Assembly (NCBI GenBank): GCA_030789695.1
Contig: CM061132.1
Span: forward strand, 154,982,817 to 155,046,816
Direction: 5' to 3'
Source of the DNA: Scilla litardierei
Taxonomy: Eukaryota; Streptophyta; Magnoliopsida; Asparagales; Asparagaceae
DNA: 64,000 nucleotides
The notes beneath the pieces are model-generated. The model made no database searches. It was given only the letters and a program-made list of their open reading frames with translations, and had not been told where the DNA came from. Below are positions 33,480 through 44,713 of this stretch, piece by piece. Position 1 is the stretch's first letter. Each line of letters begins with the position of its first letter. A program made the position numbers and the translations under genes.

Positions 33480-36400
33480 TGTCATGACCCGCTCCCTGGG
33501 ATACCCAAGAAGGCAGGGTACGCGACGAGAACTGAAACGTATCTCCAGGTCCACTGCGCATTGCTAGGAATAGTACATGTAGTATTCAACAAACAGCCAA
33601 CCAACAAACACAGAACGACACAAATTTACAGAGAAATACTGAAAGCCAAACACTGAACAATTTCATATACATCTCAAACATCCCATAGCATCAATTCATA
33701 TAGTACAAGCATCTCTCACCCCAGAAGAAAACCCAAAGTACACATGGCTCTCTCCTCGCCCCTCACCATCCAACCTTAGCTCCAACTCCCAACAACAGCC
33801 CTCCAACCTCAACCTCCAGCTCCACCTGCTATCCCCAGGAACCACACCTGAAAAAGTCAACGGGGGCACGTCAACGCGTGACCCAGTAGGAATGCCAACT
33901 CCCTCTATTATGCTATTATGGAAATGCAACTATTCTACATGCATTCATAGCAAGGTGCAAATGAAGTATGCAATTAACTAAAGGGAACGTGTATGACATA
34001 AAGCATTGAATGCATAACATAACGAAAGTACACCAACAAAAGAGTGCAACAACATAAGTAAAATAAACGCAAGCGACATGAACTACAATAGGTGATGCAT
34101 ATAACAAGGGTATACAACATGAAAGCTACAAGTAAAGAACGTACAAGTAAGCAACATTTAATAATCCTACAAAAGTAACGAAAGTTATTCATTAGTGATT
34201 TGGACCCTAAGTAGTGGGTAGACCTTCTTAGGACTGGACCTCACCCCCAGTTGGGGTGGAACAGGAAAACTCCCCGAGACATGCTCTTACTAAAGGAGCC
34301 ATGCATTCCCCCTTATTTCCCCTTCACATTTTCTCCCATTTCCTCATTTCTGCCACTCCCCGCCACTCGGGCAAGAACAGGAGGGCCACCAACCACCAGT
34401 CCAGCCCATCATGTTTTCCCCACAACTTAGTGTCCCCCAATCCCCGTGTCACCCTCATTTAAGAGGACTTAATCATTTCTTAGCATTTCAATTAAAATAT
34501 CATGTAACAAAAGGAATCACATATCAATCACCATTTTCACCATCTCTCATTCCAACACATATATTCTTTCCAACCACAACATTCACCACATAGGTCTCAG
34601 TTCCAACACATATGATCCCAACACATGTAATTATCCAACTTCACCATTGATTGCAATATGAAATTAATTAAGTATGAGCCAACAAAACATATGCCAACAT
34701 CACTTAGTCCAACAGGAAATTAGTTAAACAAAACCAAGATGACATCCTCTTCTAGCAACATGAAAATGATAGCATGAAACCAATAGCAACATGAGACTAT
34801 TAGCAACATTTCCACAAACACCTAAGGGATATTATTAACATGGTTATTGGCACACTATAATATCATCACGAATTAGCATTATGAAGCTTCCTTTTAGTTA
34901 ATGACAGCATTCATTAATGTACTAACCATAACACATCGTTTGAAACCCTTGAAAACACTTCAGCTTACTGGAAATTGCACAACAGTCAGATAGAATAGCA
35001 GTTTACTCCATATTTTTGTATGGAACATAACAATACAATGTGAATGAAAGTTGTAGGTATGATAGTTTTGGATTCACAGATAAAATTTCAGGCAAATATA
35101 TTAAGTATGTGATTTATAGTGAATTATTTAGTGAAGGATGCCAAATCTGTTTTCCAGACAGATTTCAGGGCATGTCTTGAGTGCTAATTTTGGGCCTATT
35201 TCAGTCAGAATTTCGAAAATTAAGCACTCTAATGAAGTTGGAGGAAACCTTGTTAGCTTTTCAACGAAACTAAAATCATGCAATTCCAGTGTGTGTGCAG
35301 GTAATAAGCTTCGTTTTGCTAAACTGTGTACATGTTGACAGATTTGCAGACATGTTATAAAGAATGAATTTTTAACATAACTTACAGTTCGGTTTGGAAA
35401 AAGTTGTGAACATGAAAGTTGCTTATAACTACGATATGCACATCATATAAAATTTTCAAAGCATTCCTAATAGCTAATTAAGCCCAGCACTTAGTCAAGT
35501 TTCAGTTTTAATCAAGAGATGAAATTAATCAACCAAGATGAGATTTTTACTCCTACAAATGACAACCAAAATAGCATACTAGTGGGAATTGGATTCCTAC
35601 CTCCAAGAGAAGCAAGAGCCCTCATTTTTAGCTCCATGAAAACTCCATGAGAACCCTAGCATAATCCTCCACCTTCCTCAAGGAAACCCCCTTCTTTCTC
35701 TTCATCCTCTTCTTTTTCTTCTTCTTTCTTCCTCCTTCCTCTCTCCTTTGTTTTCCCTTTTTCTTTCTTCTTTCTTTCTTTGTCTTTTTTTTTCCTTCCT
35801 CTAAAACTTTCGGCCATGGGAGAAAATGAGAGAGAGAGAGAGAGGATAAGCTTCCAAATGAAAAGAAAAGAAGAGAGGAGAAATAAGTAGAAGAGTGTAG
35901 AAAAGTAGTGAAGAATGAAGAAGAATGGAGAAGGGTTAAAAAAATATCTAACTTCTAGAAACCCATCTAATGACTAGTTTGCCATTCCTTAGTGCACATA
36001 CCTCCACTTAATTACAAGGATGCCATCACTAACACACACTCCCCACTAATTACAAAGATGCCACTAACCCAAACCCCCTTCACACTAGCATCTTTACATA
36101 ACCCATTTCCTATTACACATGAAAGGTAAGAATACTTAATAAATAATAATGATCATAATGCATAATACTAATACTAATATTATTATTACCATACTACATT
36201 ACTATACTACATTACTATATAACTAGGCACTACTATATCTACTACATTACTTTATGCACTACACTTCAAAAGGGACCAATATTACCAAATTCCTACACAT
36301 ATCATTACACCATACGAGATGCAACCATAGACATACCATAACACATCCATATAGCTAGACATACACCCCAATAGTCATCCATAGGCAACCAATATAGTAG

Positions 36401-36536
36401 TTACTATACACACTACAAGACTTCTATACACACCACAAACATATCCAAGCATACATACACTATAGAGTAAACAAAAATACACTATGTATCATAAAAATAT
36501 ATAGGCCCTAGTGTATATGGCACTAGGGTCATTACA
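33480..36536 (-). mobile_element. Gypsy-type solo LTR (3,057 bp) inserted in Copia integrase
   Basis: It starts TGTCATGACCC at 33480 and ends GGGTCATTACA at 36536, so it has TG...CA ends with short inverted repeats. AAGAT flanks it on both sides (33475-33479 and 36537-36541). On the minus strand the LTR begins TGTAATGACCC. No gag or pol was found inside, so it is a solo LTR or a long non-autonomous unit. A CT-rich block at 35690-35800 ends in TTTCGGCC. The same LTR family occurs at 61738-64000. Confidence 0.9.
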
Positions 36537-39513
36537 AAGATTCTTCAAAAAAGGCAAATTCACATGTCCACCCTGTTACAAGGGTAAACTGATTACAAGA
36601 CACTCTCCACTGAAAGTGGACGTGGAGTCTCCAAGCTTTCTGGAAAGAATCCACGGAGACATTTGTGGGCCGATACACCCATCAAGTGGTCCGTTCAGGC
36701 ACTTTATGGTCCTGATAGACGCATCTACTAAGTGGTCACATGTGTGTCTACTGTCCACCCGTAACCTAGCACTGTCTAAGCTTTTAGCTCAGATAATCAA
36801 GTTACGGGCCCACTTCCCCGACTACCAGATAAAGAAACTTCGTCTGGACAATGTGGGGGAGTTTACGTCACAAGTCTTTCTAGACTATTGCCAAGCTCAA
36901 TGAATTGAAGTCGAACATCCTGTAGCGCATGTTCACACCCAAAATGGGTTAGAAAAATCTCTAATTAAGAGACTGCAATGGATTGCTTGTCCATTATTAC
37001 TTCAATCCCAACTGCCAGTGAATGCATGGGGTCATGCAATTTTGCATGCTGCATTTTTAATAAAATTAAGACCATCTGGAGGTCAGTCATCTTCTCCAAT
37101 GCAACTAGCACTTGGAGCACCACCAATTGTCTCACACTTGAGAATATTTGGTTGTGCAGTATACGTCCCATAGCACCACCACAAAGGACAAAGATGGGTC
37201 CACAACGTCGCCTAGGCATTTATGTTGGGTTTGACACCCCCTCCAAAATTAGATTCATAGATACCCTTACAAGAGACATTTTCAAGGCACGTCTAGAAGA
37301 CTGTGAATTCGATGAAACATCGTTTCCAAGACTAGGCTCACAGAGAAAGAAGCCTGAAGCTTCAGACTGTATCACTTGGGATACAAAGACATTATGTCAC
37401 TTTGATCCTCCCACAAGCCAGTGTGAAGAGGAGGTCTTGAAGATTCTCCACATCCAAAACATTGTCCATCTCTTGCCGGACAAATTTACTGACAACCAGA
37501 AGATTGTCAAATCACACATCCCTGCTGTTAACACTCCAGCTAGGATTTACATACCGCAAAATGGATGTAACCCTCCTGCAGCAGAAATGGTTGGACCTCT
37601 CAAAAAGAGAGGGCGACCACCGGGATCCAAGGACCAAGTCCCTCGAAAGAGTAGGACCCTTGACAATGGTAAACAAATACCACCACAGGATGCTACTATA
37701 AGCCCTGCTACCCCATCTCTTCCAAACTCTCATGAAGAGGAAAAACCGGGAGAAAATGAAGTTTTGATACACTATGTACGAATTGGGGAGTATTGGGACA
37801 GAAAGAGCACAACCATAGATGACACATTTGAGTGTAATATTTCCATCAATGTCGCGTACTGCGACGATGATATTGAACCACGCTCTCTGACAGAATGTCA
37901 AAGCAGAGATGATTGGCCAAACTGGAAAGCGGCAATTGGAGTGGAGTTGGATTCACTCACCAAACGCAAGGCCTTTGGACCCATAGTCCAGACACCAAAA
38001 GGTGTAAAACATGTGGGTTATAAATGGGTATTTGTTAGAAAATGAAATGAACAGAATGAGATCGTTCGCTACAAATTAAGGCTTGTAGCGCAGGGTTTTA
38101 CCCAACGTCCAGGGGTGGATTTTGAAGCCACATACTCCCCGTCATGGATGCGATCACCTTCTGATTCCTCATTGGCTTAAAAGCCCAAGAGGGTTTAGAT
38201 ATGCAGCTTATGGACGTGGTTACTGCATACCTATATGACAACCTAGATCGAGACATCTATATGAGATTGCCAGACGGTTATTCTTTGCCTGCAGTACTAA
38301 AAGAGAGAGAACGTGACATCTACTCAGTGAAACTGCAAAGATCATTATATGGTCTAAAACAATCTGGAAGGATATGGTATAACAGACTGAGTGATTTCCT
38401 TGCAAAACAAGGATTCACAAACGACCCAGTCTGTCCTTGCATCTTTATAAGAGCAAAGGCAACATGATTTGTAACCATAACCGTCTATGTGGACAACTTA
38501 AACCTCATCGGATCTCCTGAAGAGATCGCAGAGATTTCTAGAAGCTTGACAGAAACCTTCGAGATGAAAGACCTCGGAAAGTCAAAATTCTGTTTAGGTC
38601 TTCAAATAGAGCATCTTAACGATGGGATCCTGTGACATCAGTCAACTTACACATCGAACTTATTGAAAAAGTTTCAGATGGATAAGTGCCACCCCATCAG
38701 CACTCCAATGGTCGTCAGATCATTGGATGTACATAAAGACCCCTTCCGGCCGCTGGAAGAGGGGGAGGAAGTACTGGCCCCGAAGTGCCTTATCTAAGTG
38801 CTATCGTTGCACTTCTTTACCTGGCTAACTGCACTCGCCCTGACATAGCATTTGCAGTCAACTTATTAGCCAGATATAGCGCTGCACCTACACAGCGGCA
38901 CTGGGCCGGAGTTAAGTATCTTCTGCGCTACCTCCAAGGGTCCATAGACTTAGGTCTATTCTACAGGAAAGGGGCATCAACTGGTTTAGTTGGTTACACT
39001 TATGCAGGTTACAGGTCCGATCCTCATATAGAGAAGTCTCAGACAGGATACATGTTTACTTATGGCGGCACTGTCATATCCTGGAGATCTGTAAAGCAGA
39101 CCATGACGACCGTCTCATCCACTCACTCAGAGCTCCTAGCGATCCACGAAGCAAGCAAGGAAATTTTCTGGCTACGTTCTGTGATCCAGCACATCCTCAC
39201 CTCCACCGGCCTGATGACCGGCATCTTTGCGCCTACTCCACTTCATGAAGACAATGTAGCATGTATAGCCCAGCTGGACGGCTACATCAAAGGCGACAAG
39301 ACGAAGCATATCTCCCCTAAGTTCTTCTGGACGCACGACCTTCAGAAGCAGAAACAGATTGAGGTACAGAAGATCCAATCATGTAATAACTTGGCGGATT
39401 TGCTTACCAAATCCCTGCCTACTAGTATCTTTGAGAAACTTGTATATGGGATTGGGATGAGGAGAGTGAGAAAATGTAAACTGTGTCATGATGAGAGGAC
39501 TATGAACTCATAG
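36537..39513 (+). pseudogene. Copia integrase, reverse transcriptase and RNase H
   Basis: Integrase core follows the insertion (36537-36900: CPPCYKGKLITRHSP, HGDICGPIHPSSGP, then LDNVGEF), with a TGA at 36901. A 355-codon frame (36978-38045) holds the integrase tail, a GRPPGSKDQ A-T-hook-like motif and the start of RT (YKWVFVRK). RT continues at 38201-38467 (LYGLKQSGRIWYNRL) and has YVDN at 38486-38497, where YVDD is expected. RNase H is at 38785-39513 (CTRPDIAFAVNLL, SRSQTGYMFTYGG-like, TKHISPKFF). RNase H reads GYTYAGY where GYADAGY is usual. Several stops and frameshifts make it inactive. Confidence 0.88.
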
Positions 39514-39822
39514 GTACATAGGAGACTGATGTATAGATTCATAGGAAATCTGCAAGCCTGAAGCTTGGACAGATGAGGGGGAGTCAACTGCAGAGTTATA
39601 CTCTTTTCCCTTGGCTACTGGTTTTTTCCCACTGGGTTTTCTGTAGTCAAGGTTTTGCCGAGGCACCCTCGTTGACTCTGGATCCTGAAGTATCCACCCC
39701 TAAACACATCCCTAAAACAGGGGAAGTTATGGATTAACTGTTCTTTCTTTAACAAGGCAGTTATCCTAACTCGGATCCTGAAGAATCCACCTCTTATTCA
39801 ATATTGGTTGGATAAGGGGAAG

Positions 39823-39941
39823 TGTTATGAATAGGCCCATGAGGCCCATTGGGTATCCAGCCCACTATTGAAAGCTATAAAAAAGAGGGTAGGGGGATCT
39901 TAACCCTCTACACCTATTTCCATACTCTTCCCTTCACAACA
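39823..39941 (+). repeat. Copia 3' LTR (119 bp)
   Basis: It is about 92% like the 5' LTR. The upstream AGGGGAAG is the polypurine tract, and GGTTT follows at 39942-39946. Confidence 0.93.
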
Positions 39942-40129
39942 GGTTTGTTTTAGTAGGTACCCACTTTATAATTTTATTGACCAAAGAAAAGTTCAATTAA
40001 TTTAAAATATAGTGATATGTACTGATCAATTAGGTGGTCTGTTTGCATGGTTAACCACTTTAGAATTTTATGGCCAAACAAAAATTACCAAAAAATCAAT
40101 AAATTTAAAAATTGGTGGAATGGCCAACA

Positions 40130-40190
40130 CATGTTTCGAACCTGAGAACGTCATGTTATCATCCTAACGGTTTAACCAAATGAGCTAGTA
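40130..40190 (-). other. tRNA-like sequence with pol III box A and box B motifs
   Basis: On the minus strand TAGCTCATTTGGTTAA resembles box A and GGTTCGAAAC box B, about 45 bp apart, as in tRNA genes. The acceptor and D-arm stems do not pair properly, so I do not call a tRNA gene. It may derive from a SINE or a decayed tRNA. The neighbouring 39947-40130 is AT-rich with nothing recognised. Confidence 0.4.
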
Positions 40191-40199
40191 AAATGAGGT

Positions 40200-40830
40200 G
40201 TTACACTGTATAAGATCTTGCCCTGGGCAGCTGTCCAGGGCAAAGCATGAGTAGTTACGCCCCTGCATATAGTGCACAGAGCAAAAAAACCAACGAACAG
40301 GATCAGGTGTATGCATACAAATGAAAAGGAGCAAGAAGTGTGGATGGGTGTGCCGGTAGCATTGGGGCAAAAAGGTAAACCCAAAAACCTAGCGGGTTAT
40401 GTGGGAAAAATCCCATAAGGCAAAGATGCAATTAAGTGAGTTTGGGGGGTTTGTAGGTTTTTTCTATGTAAATATGTGAGAGTGGAGGGTGATTGTTAGA
40501 TAGTGTGATGAGACATTTGTCCTAGTCAGCTTGACAAGGGTGCCGCCTAGGACAATGACATCCCTCTTTTGTAAGATAAACTAGAAATAACCCGTGCACA
40601 TAGTGCACAACGCCAAATAAGCCATACGAACAGGATGCAGTGCATGCATGCAACCGAAAAGGATTGAGAACTGTGGGTGTGTGTGTCGGTATCGTCAGGG
40701 GGCTTTGGAATTTATTGAGTGGTGGGTATGAAGTTGGGTCATTGTTTTTCGATGGGAAGGTGTATTTTTGGATCAATTTTTGGGTAGACTTTGGGCAACT
40801 GGTGTGAGGTGGAGTCACCTGTGGCACCCA
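40200..40830 (-). mobile_element. Helitron-like 3' ends, two related copies
   Basis: The end at 40581 (CTAGAAATAACCCG plus a GTGCAC-ATA-GTGCAC hairpin at 40594-40608) matches that at 28636. Adjacent sequence (ACGAACAGGAT...GTGCATGCATGCAA) is related to sequence at 40290-40330 (ACGAACAGGATCAGGTGTATGCATACAA), so a second, more decayed copy sits next to it at about 40240-40400. No Rep/helicase gene is present. Confidence 0.5.
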
Positions 40831-40929
40831 CAAAAGGCATGACTAAGAAAAAGGTGCCACATGTGACATCTTCACCATTTGTATAATAGATTTCCTCATA
40901 TATGAATTTATTCATTTTTTATTTGAGTA

Positions 40930-40930
40930 C

Positions 40931-40962
<32 letters not shown>

Positions 40963-40969
40963 CAACAAT
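40930..40969. repeat. (AAT)n microsatellite
   Basis: About ten ATA/AAT triplets followed by ACA triplets. Confidence 0.9.
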
Positions 40970-41040
40970 AAAAAAGTAGTATACAATAAAGTAAGAATAA
41001 AGTTGAAATGAAACCAAACTCAAATGAGTCAATAGCTTAT

Positions 41041-41886
41041 GGGAATTGCTACGTGCACAAACCATTTTACTCAGCACGCACAACCACTATCAACAAGTTT
41101 GTCATTCAAAATTTACATCGCTTCTACCCTCGTGCGAAATAGGGGTTGTGTGTATTGAGCAACACCGCATTCTCGGTTGTGCGCACTGAGTAAGAGGGCG
41201 TACTAGAGTGGGAACTGCTAATCGAAGAAGAAGAAGGAAGAGAGCAAGAGCAGGCGAGTCCCTTTGTGAGTTCCTTCATTGCTTCCTCCATCTCAACTCC
41301 CGTTGTCACCACGACCTCATCCTTCGGGCCTTCGCCGAGATCTGGAACGACGTCGTCTCCGGCTACGAGGACACCCCCAATCTCCTCCGACGATCCAATT
41401 CGGACTACTATTACCACAGATCCCCTTGATCGATCCATCCATTGATTGATTCTACCTTTCTCTTTCTGTATTTTATATTTATTTAATTTTATTTGTGTAT
41501 TTGTGAAAGATATGTAGTTTTGTTTGACTCGGTCAACATTTTGGTAAGTAGAAGAAGAAGTAGAAGAAGAGATCGAAGAAGAAGTGGAGGATGAGGCTGA
41601 ACAAGGAGGTAGAAGAAGAGGCACATGAGGAGGAGGAGGAAGAGAACAAGGGTGGAGAGTGCATAGTGAACAAGGGTAGTGCACGCTAAGAAGAATAGAA
41701 CAAGGGTTGTGCGTGTTGAGCAAAACCGCGGTAGTAGTGTATTTTTACACATCGTACACAATCGGGGGTATTTTCACCATTTTCGAAAGGTTGTGCGTGA
41801 TGAGCAATTCTCACTGGTAAACTTGTAAATAATCGGAATCTCGGTTATGCACGTAAGTAAAACGGTATATGCGCGTAGCAACTCCC
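41041..41886. mobile_element. Non-autonomous TIR element (846 bp), possible gene-fragment carrier
   Basis: The left end GGGAATTGCTACGTGCACAA matches the inverted right end GGGAGTTGCTACGCGCATAT, with similarity over ~45 bp. TAGCTTAT flanks on both sides (41033-41040 and 41887-41894). An 8-bp duplication suits hAT; a 9-bp one (with one mismatch) would suit Mutator. The centre (41210-41440) is GC-richer and coding-like (RAFAEIWNDVVSGYEDTPNL on plus), possibly captured host sequence. The remaining right part has GAAGAA repeats and a second GTTGTGCGTG copy. Confidence 0.8.
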
Positions 41887-42130
41887 TAGCTTATCTATTA
41901 ATTTACTAACAAAAGAGAAGGGAGGAAAGAATAAATTTAGAATGTTAAAACGTAATAATAATAAGACCTTTGTCTACCCTTAGAATTTCTTAGCTTTTTA
42001 GGAAAAATAAATAATTTCTTTACCCCCAATTACAGCAAGTTGGTAATAGCTATATTGTTAGGTACACATCATGGCTGTTCAGAATTCACAAAGCATTCTG
42101 ATCGACAAATAGAATTTTTTGAATGTCCTT

Positions 42131-42366
42131 GAATTTATTCGAGACTTGAGTGACAAGCCAAGGTCCCGAAAGAATTATTAAAGGAAATACTGCATTTAAA
42201 TGCTCATTTACTCCAAAATTTAGACAGAAATGGAATTATGATGCCACGATCTTGGATAGAAGCCGGTGATATTTTAGTAGGTAAATTAACACCTCAGAAG
42301 TGAATGAATCTTCATATGTCTCGGAGGATAGATTATTACGCGCCATATTTGGCATTTAGGTATCCA
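42131..42366 (+). pseudogene. rpoB: Plastid rpoB fragment inserted in nuclear DNA (NUPT)
   Basis: Nucleotide order follows the plastid RNA polymerase beta-subunit gene. CAAGGTCCCGAAAGAATTA is followed by a frame reading [24 protein letters not shown], and, after a frameshift at about 42300, ESSYVSEDRLLRAIFGI. These blocks are the strongly conserved part of plastid beta subunits. Stops, indels and many substitutions show an old insertion under no constraint. Flanking 41895-42130 and 42367-43156 hold no gene I recognise; 42420-42560 may also be plastid-derived but I could not assign it. Confidence 0.82.
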
Positions 42367-43161
42367 TGAATTAGATTAGAACATTTTCAACGAATCCATA
42401 AGAAGTGATTCAATTTTTTTCCCCGGATCTAGCGAACACCAAAGATCTTAAGCGATTGATCCGGCTGAACAACTCAAAAGATCAAGAAGTATCGTTAATC
42501 TATTCATGCTCATTTTAAGTTTGAAGTACCATTTGTACAAATAAGAATCTCATTCCTTACATGATTTCTTCTTCATATAGATAGATATAGGATCTATGGG
42601 ACAATTACTTAGAAGTACATTTTGTGCAACAACCCTTCATATCATTTCACTTTGAGCAGATTTCTGCTACCCATTTCTATTTGTTACTTATAAGTTCTCT
42701 AATATGAAACCTGTACCCCACTATTTCTATTTGTTACCCATTTCTGTCACTTTATTTTCATCTCATGCAAAAAACAACAAATCATACAACATAGAAATAG
42801 CATCATATGAACCTGTACCTAAATAAAGTTCTTGACTGTAGCCATATAACATATTTCAATCATACTATATTATTTCTATTGAATTTACCATAATTATCCC
42901 ACTCATGCATATAAACGTAGGAATTGACTCAATAATATGACATGTGGTCAAATGCATTAAAAGAGTAAGAAGTTTAACATATTGTCATATAAAAATATAT
43001 CAAGTATTCCAACAATAAGCAAGATATTAGAGCGATATGAAAATATATTAAAAGATAAACTTGTAATATATATTGCCAACAAAGTAGAGATCAATCATAA
43101 ATGCAAAAAACAAGCAGAAATCAACTATGTAATAATATATCACCAACAGAAAGGAAGAAAC

Positions 43162-44708
43162 TATTGGTTATTGCATCACTCCTAAGTTAGTTTTGATGAT
43201 AAACAAACAATTATAGTAGCTAATGATGTTGTTGTATGATGATTTGTGAGTGTATGCAATCAAGTCAACAAAGTCATGAAATTTATTCAAGCTTGCTAGG
43301 ACTGATGATTCAAAGCAATAGCTTATTAAAGAAGAGTCAAAGTACTTGGAGCATATATTAAAGATCAAAAGATCAAGTCAAAAACTCGTGGAGGTGCAAG
43401 GCTTCAAGACAAATTGGTCAAGCTAATGGAAGACACCAAGACTCCAAAAGAAAGTGCGAGTAGTCTGTCATTTTTGTAAACTTGTCTTAGAATGTTAAGG
43501 CTATTAGTTGAAGCTTGCACATACAAATAATGTTTTAAACTTCTTAAAATATTTTGAAAGATTAGATTAATTTTTAGTACTCTTTTTAGATATTTTCACA
43601 TGTATCTGAATAGGAGTCGACTACTTGTTGAGTAGGAGTCGACTACTTTTTTTGGAAAATATTGAAAATCTTCTGTCCAGAAAAATAATCGACTATAGTA
43701 GTTTGGAGAGTCGAATACTGTGACAGTCGAATACAGACTGTATAGGAGCCGACTACTTTTGCCTAGTGGACCAACTCGAGACAACTCCATGTTTTACAGA
43801 GAGCTGTTGATTTTTCAATTGGAGGAGCATTTTAGGGAACTGTTTTCAACGGATTTTCTTTCATATTTATGCTAAGAGTGTTGAGGGCTTTGTAAGAAAT
43901 TTGAGCAAATAATCTAAGTTTTCAAGCATTTTATAAGCTCTTGTTAAGCCCTCTCTCTCTAAGATTTTCAAGGCAACAATTTTCATTCTTTCAAAAAGAT
44001 TTTAAGCCATTATTTTAACTTACTAATTTGTGTGCCTCTCAAGCTTAACCTTGACTCGTTTCAAAACACAAATTAGAGTTTCTTTGATCTCACTATTTCA
44101 ATCTTTATTTTCTTTAAGATGAAAAGAATTTTTCCATAGCCACTTTTACGCACTCTCAAGCTTCAACATATTAGCTATATGAAAGGTTGTGATTCAAATC
44201 ATTCATCAAGAGAAAGGTTTGTAAAATCCACACAATGGTATGTTGGTAAGTGGCTGTTTGTTGTAATTTGTATTTGGTTGAAAAGCATCAAGTGTTGAGG
44301 TCCTCACTTAGTGAGGTTGTATTGATTTGAATTGGAAGACCACTCTTTGAAGTAGTGGCACTTGTATTGGTTGGAAGCCTTCAAGCTGTGGCAAGTGGCT
44401 CTCTAGTTTGAGAATTGATTAGTATAGAAAATCCCAACGAGGTTTGGGACTGGACGTAGCCCACGGGAGGGTTCCTTTGTTTGCGTTGTGATCAATTGTC
44501 TCTCATTTATTATTTTATTCTACTTGCACTTATGTTTAGTTTCCGATGTGCACATCTCTCTATTGCAAGTACTTAATTTATTGATACTTAAGGAGGTAAC
44601 TCTCATAGGAGACTTAGGCATAGCTAGAGGGTTTAAGTTTTATTTAAACATAAATTTTTTGAAAACACTAATCATCCTCACTAGTGTTTGTCTGTCAGGA
44701 TCCCAACA
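43162..44708 (+). mobile_element. SIRE-type Copia solo LTR (1,547 bp)
   Basis: It starts TATTGG (from an expected TGTTGG) at 43162 and ends CCCAACA at 44708. GAAAC flanks on both sides (43157-43161 and 44709-44713). TTTTGATGATAAACAAACAA near its start is typical of SIRE LTRs. Several GGAGTCGACTAC repeats (43610-43760) also occur in the fragment at 12530-13318. No internal region is present, so it formed by LTR-LTR recombination. Confidence 0.85.
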
Positions 44709-44713
44709 GAAAC

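Larger units (their letters stand above)
30227..39941 (+). mobile_element. Ty1/Copia retrotransposon with very short LTRs (Ale/Retrofit-like)
   Basis: The 120-bp and 119-bp LTRs (TGTTATGAAT...AACA) are flanked by GGTTT on both sides (30222-30226 and 39942-39946). CGTTATCAGCACGA after the 5' LTR is the usual start of the internal region in Ale-type elements. A purine tract (AGGGGAAG) precedes the 3' LTR. Gene order gag-PR-INT-RT-RNase H fits Copia. A gypsy-type LTR of 3,057 bp is inserted in the integrase region, so the element itself is about 6.65 kb. Every gene has stops or frameshifts. The LTRs differ at roughly ten positions, so the element is not young. Confidence 0.93.

Noticed and set aside
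40130..40190. Possible tRNA gene on minus.
   Set aside because: Box A and box B motifs are present, but acceptor and D-arm stems do not form, so it is at best a tRNA-derived remnant.
41895..43156. Functional plastid-type gene on plus.
   Set aside because: The rpoB segment is short and full of stops and indels, so it is a decayed insertion.
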